A DNA stretch of 64,000 bases, from the NCBI GenBank assembly GCA_963803015.1, contig CAWDKV010000003.1:744001-808000 (forward strand), written 5' to 3'. Of this stretch, positions 62,701 to 64,000 are shown one piece after another; position 1 is the stretch's first letter; each line of letters starts with the position of its first letter. The notes under the pieces were generated by a model, which was given only the letters and a program-made list of their open reading frames with translations, ran no database searches and had not been told where the DNA came from. This DNA comes from Berkiella sp963803015 (GTDB taxonomy: Bacteria > Pseudomonadota > Gammaproteobacteria > Berkiellales > Berkiellaceae). A program made the position numbers and the translations under genes.

Positions 62701-64000
62701 CCCTCTGCCACCCACCTCAAAGACAGTGACTGTGGTATCCAGTTGCAAAAGGTGAGAGGTTTGAGGCGCCACATCCACTTGCGCATCAATTGTAGCTTGA
62801 CCTTTATTGTCAGTAGTTTCTCCTTTATGGTTAAATCGTAAAGGATCCCAATTCTCTTCTTCAAGTCCGAACTGATACCCTTGCCATTGTGGAAAGGGCT
62901 GTTCAGCTATATTTAGTAGAGATTCTGCTTCCACTTTTAAGTCCGTCCCTGGTGGGCCAAAATAATACTGAGCGGTAATTTGAATAGGATTATTTTGATG
63001 AGGCAGGATGCTCAATACATTTGCGAGGGCTTTCACTTCAATACGCGGTGGTACAAAATCATTGACCTCAAAACTGGTATGTCCTATTTCATTGTTACGG
63101 GGATCTAAATAAATTGCAGCAGACCATAAACCAGTGGGAGCGGCATTGTTTATAGGATAATCCAGCTGATAAGCACCATCACCCGCATCTTTTAAGACAC
63201 TGGTTTGAGCAAGTACACCATCTGGACGATACACCATTATTGTAAGCGGAACTTGGCTCTGAGCATTACCATTGACTTGGCGTAATAAACTCAATAAGTG
63301 GACTGTCTCACCAGGGCGGTATATTCCTCGTTCTGGAAAAACATAAGCTGCAACCGGGCCGTTGATTGGCCTGCCTGTTGCTCCTCTATCACTTAAATCA
63401 AAAGCTTCATTGCGAAGGTTTAATACGGTAAATTGTTTACCATTTAAGGATGCGGTCAAAAAGGCCGGGATGTTGCCGCCTATGCCGTTAGCCGTGGATG
63501 CTGCGAAATGGACTAAACCAGTCGTGTCTGTTTTTGCAGTTGCGAGCACACGGTTATTTTTAGCAATCAAAGAGACTTGTACCCCTTCCATCATCATTGC
63601 TGTATTTAAGTTACGCGCAATGATATGGAGACCATCTGGTCCATTATAGGTGCTTAGTCCTATATCGCTGACAATGAGGGCTTGCGAGGAGAATTCATTT
63701 GAGTCATAGCTTTCATCTGAGATTCTCGCTTCTATAACATAAACACCTGGCTGGAGATTTTTCCCTAGCATTTTGTCTATTGGTAAACCAGAGATCCCCG
63801 TTTTGTTTAATTCACTTTCACTGTGATAAGTGCCTTGCCAAATAAGCTCACCATGCTCTTCTTTTAAAGAGTCGATTTCCCAGCGTCCTATTTGATTACT
63901 AAACCAATTAGCTTGCACACTTTGAATATTACGTTCTGGTATGTGAATGATTTTTACTTTAACTTTGGGGACATTAACCGCTATAAAGGGTACCACTTGT
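59758..64000 (-). CDS. yfhM: YfhM-type bacterial alpha-2-macroglobulin (partial, 5' end outside window)
   Basis: At least 1413 codons; the frame stays open through the right edge, so the N-terminus, including any signal peptide or lipobox, is missing. E. coli YfhM has about 1650 residues, so roughly 200-250 are absent. The thioester site CLEQ is present (around residue 983 of the visible part), in CLEQTTSRM, which shows a working bait-and-thioester trap. The first half has repeated macroglobulin beta-domains (GIYRPGETVHLLSLLR). It inhibits proteases that enter the periplasm. It lies directly ahead of pbpC, as in other bacteria. Confidence 0.9.
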   Translation of the reverse strand, partial: QVVPFIAVNVPKVKVKIIHIPERNIQSVQANWFSNQIGRWEIDSLKEEHGELIWQGTYHSESELNKTGISGLPIDKMLGKNLQPGVYVIEARISDESYDSNEFSSQALIVSDIGLSTYNGPDGLHIIARNLNTAMMMEGVQVSLIAKNNRVLATAKTDTTGLVHFAASTANGIGGNIPAFLTASLNGKQFTVLNLRNEAFDLSDRGATGRPINGPVAAYVFPERGIYRPGETVHLLSLLRQVNGNAQSQVPLTIMVYRPDGVLAQTSVLKDAGDGAYQLDYPINNAAPTGLWSAAIYLDPRNNEIGHTSFEVNDFVPPRIEVKALANVLSILPHQNNPIQITAQYYFGPPGTDLKVEAESLLNIAEQPFPQWQGYQFGLEEENWDPLRFNHKGETTDNKGQATIDAQVDVAPQTSHLLQLDTTVTVFEVGGRGQRAKQITEYWHQPFAIGIKPRFKERATASNTKAAFDIIALNQKGELQTKEGLSYTLYAEQHDYIWFRSGNEWQYEIVTRDKVVSNGKVNLSAKEPFLLEIPVDSGLYRLEILDEKIGVATSLRFSAGWLYSSDAPDKPDVLELKIDHDKAMIKSPFAGELFLAVAGQTFKPIYTGKIGTEGITLSLPALKDLSEPGAYLIGTVYRPADIKKSQMPTRAIGVHWFNNEKSMTEHKIDFAVESPPRVKSSSTVEVKIKVPANHKKMRLSAALVDEATLALVGFKSPDPFNYFFSQRELAFQLRDSYGFLINPFGARPGSFEEGGDGSDTSFSPLALAKLPAKSYKVVSLYSGIIDASDKEIITIPFAIPEFSGKLRLMAVAWDEKGLGHAESSIIVRDDVDVYFVLPRFLAPKDQATIPLVLRNMDGKEGEYTLQLNAENQQIEKKIFLQKGKETQIPIDLKFDNLGVKSLQLKLTGPDNFTLSRSWEISVRPKVQPIAIQQFGVVKPKDSLILEASIFKNQQPTSQAYFTIGGVPDFGSQQLTKELISYPYMCLEQTTSRMLATALSLTSDKSTLERAFNQLSSLQKIDGSFGLWSASNQQEPWLSLYAGDVMHLIKKQGLPVPIAITENLSRWTNEIQQSKNISLAAYASYLNAKEGKSTLGALRYFVETHQQEIVSKQDLSFIAAAFAYYGDSNLAALWFNKAIAVSTTNINTEHNWFGSDLRDTAILVALLAETTQNHPKLFELANALSAKANDAKYLSTQEKAWLVRAAYHLREIQKNYQLSFGKESIQGQTPLQKRYTAADLKNPIKITNNGANPVFYSLSTLGEPIDINQLTQQGFQVEREIYTVDGKPADTFHLKSGERYVIVIKGQRLNDALRHVLLVDLLPAGFEIEDPNLLKDNLASAFPWLGTLTAASRVEGRDDRFVSAYEFDRESNFSAAYFVRAVSKGTFTYPAVYIEAMYQSQNFKYGKEQILKIE

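Overview
The window looks like part of the chromosome of a low-GC gammaproteobacterium with an intracellular, host-associated lifestyle, probably in or near the Legionellales (Legionella, Coxiella, Berkiella and relatives). This is an inference. It rests on ordinary gammaproteobacterial housekeeping genes (ArfB, RND pump, PBP1C with its alpha-2-macroglobulin partner, an LplT/Aas fusion, an Lhr helicase) interspersed with genes of eukaryotic or effector flavour. The latter are an inositol-5-phosphatase-like enzyme, an ankyrin protein, a TcdA/TcdB-type glycosyltransferase and two Ser/Thr kinases. I saw no rRNA, tRNA, insertion sequence, phage or CRISPR array.

Layout. 0-3.2 kb: the 5' end of a gene that may be a third kinase paralogue, the inositol-phosphatase-like protein, and three small membrane proteins. 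3.2-8.1 kb (minus): an RND efflux pair and a potassium-channel-like protein. 8.1-14.7 kb: alcohol dehydrogenase, LuxR-type regulator, ArfB, two membrane proteins, a YddA-type ABC exporter. 14.7-21.4 kb: two divergent multidomain lipid enzymes (MFS/PlsC/acyl-ACP synthetase, and ACP/acyl-AMP ligase/PlsC). 21.6-25.3 kb: a giant FtsH-like protease with three AAA-type modules, then a double-glycine leader peptide. 25.3-36 kb: ankyrin protein, MFS transporter, DUF4389, Lhr helicase, beta-lactamase-family hydrolase. 36-48.5 kb: an accessory, effector-rich stretch with several small secreted Cys/His-rich proteins, two kinase-pseudokinase proteins, and an operon pairing a DUF2282 (bufferin-type) peptide with a class III cyclase. 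48.8-55.3 kb: aldo/keto reductase, then a tightly overlapping operon (cyclodipeptide-synthase-like protein, DgcN, DgcA, YkvI-type permease) preceded by a hairpin that looks like a transcription attenuator. 55.6-64 kb: cupin, CPA1 antiporter, PbpC and a YfhM-type alpha-2-macroglobulin that runs off the right edge.

The most unusual items are the triple-AAA FtsH, the kinase-pseudokinase family, the WCxxHPxxC repeat protein, the orphan bufferin-like peptide coupled to a cyclase, and the attenuator-led operon at 50.7-55.3 kb. All functional names come from reading motifs by eye; no database search was possible.
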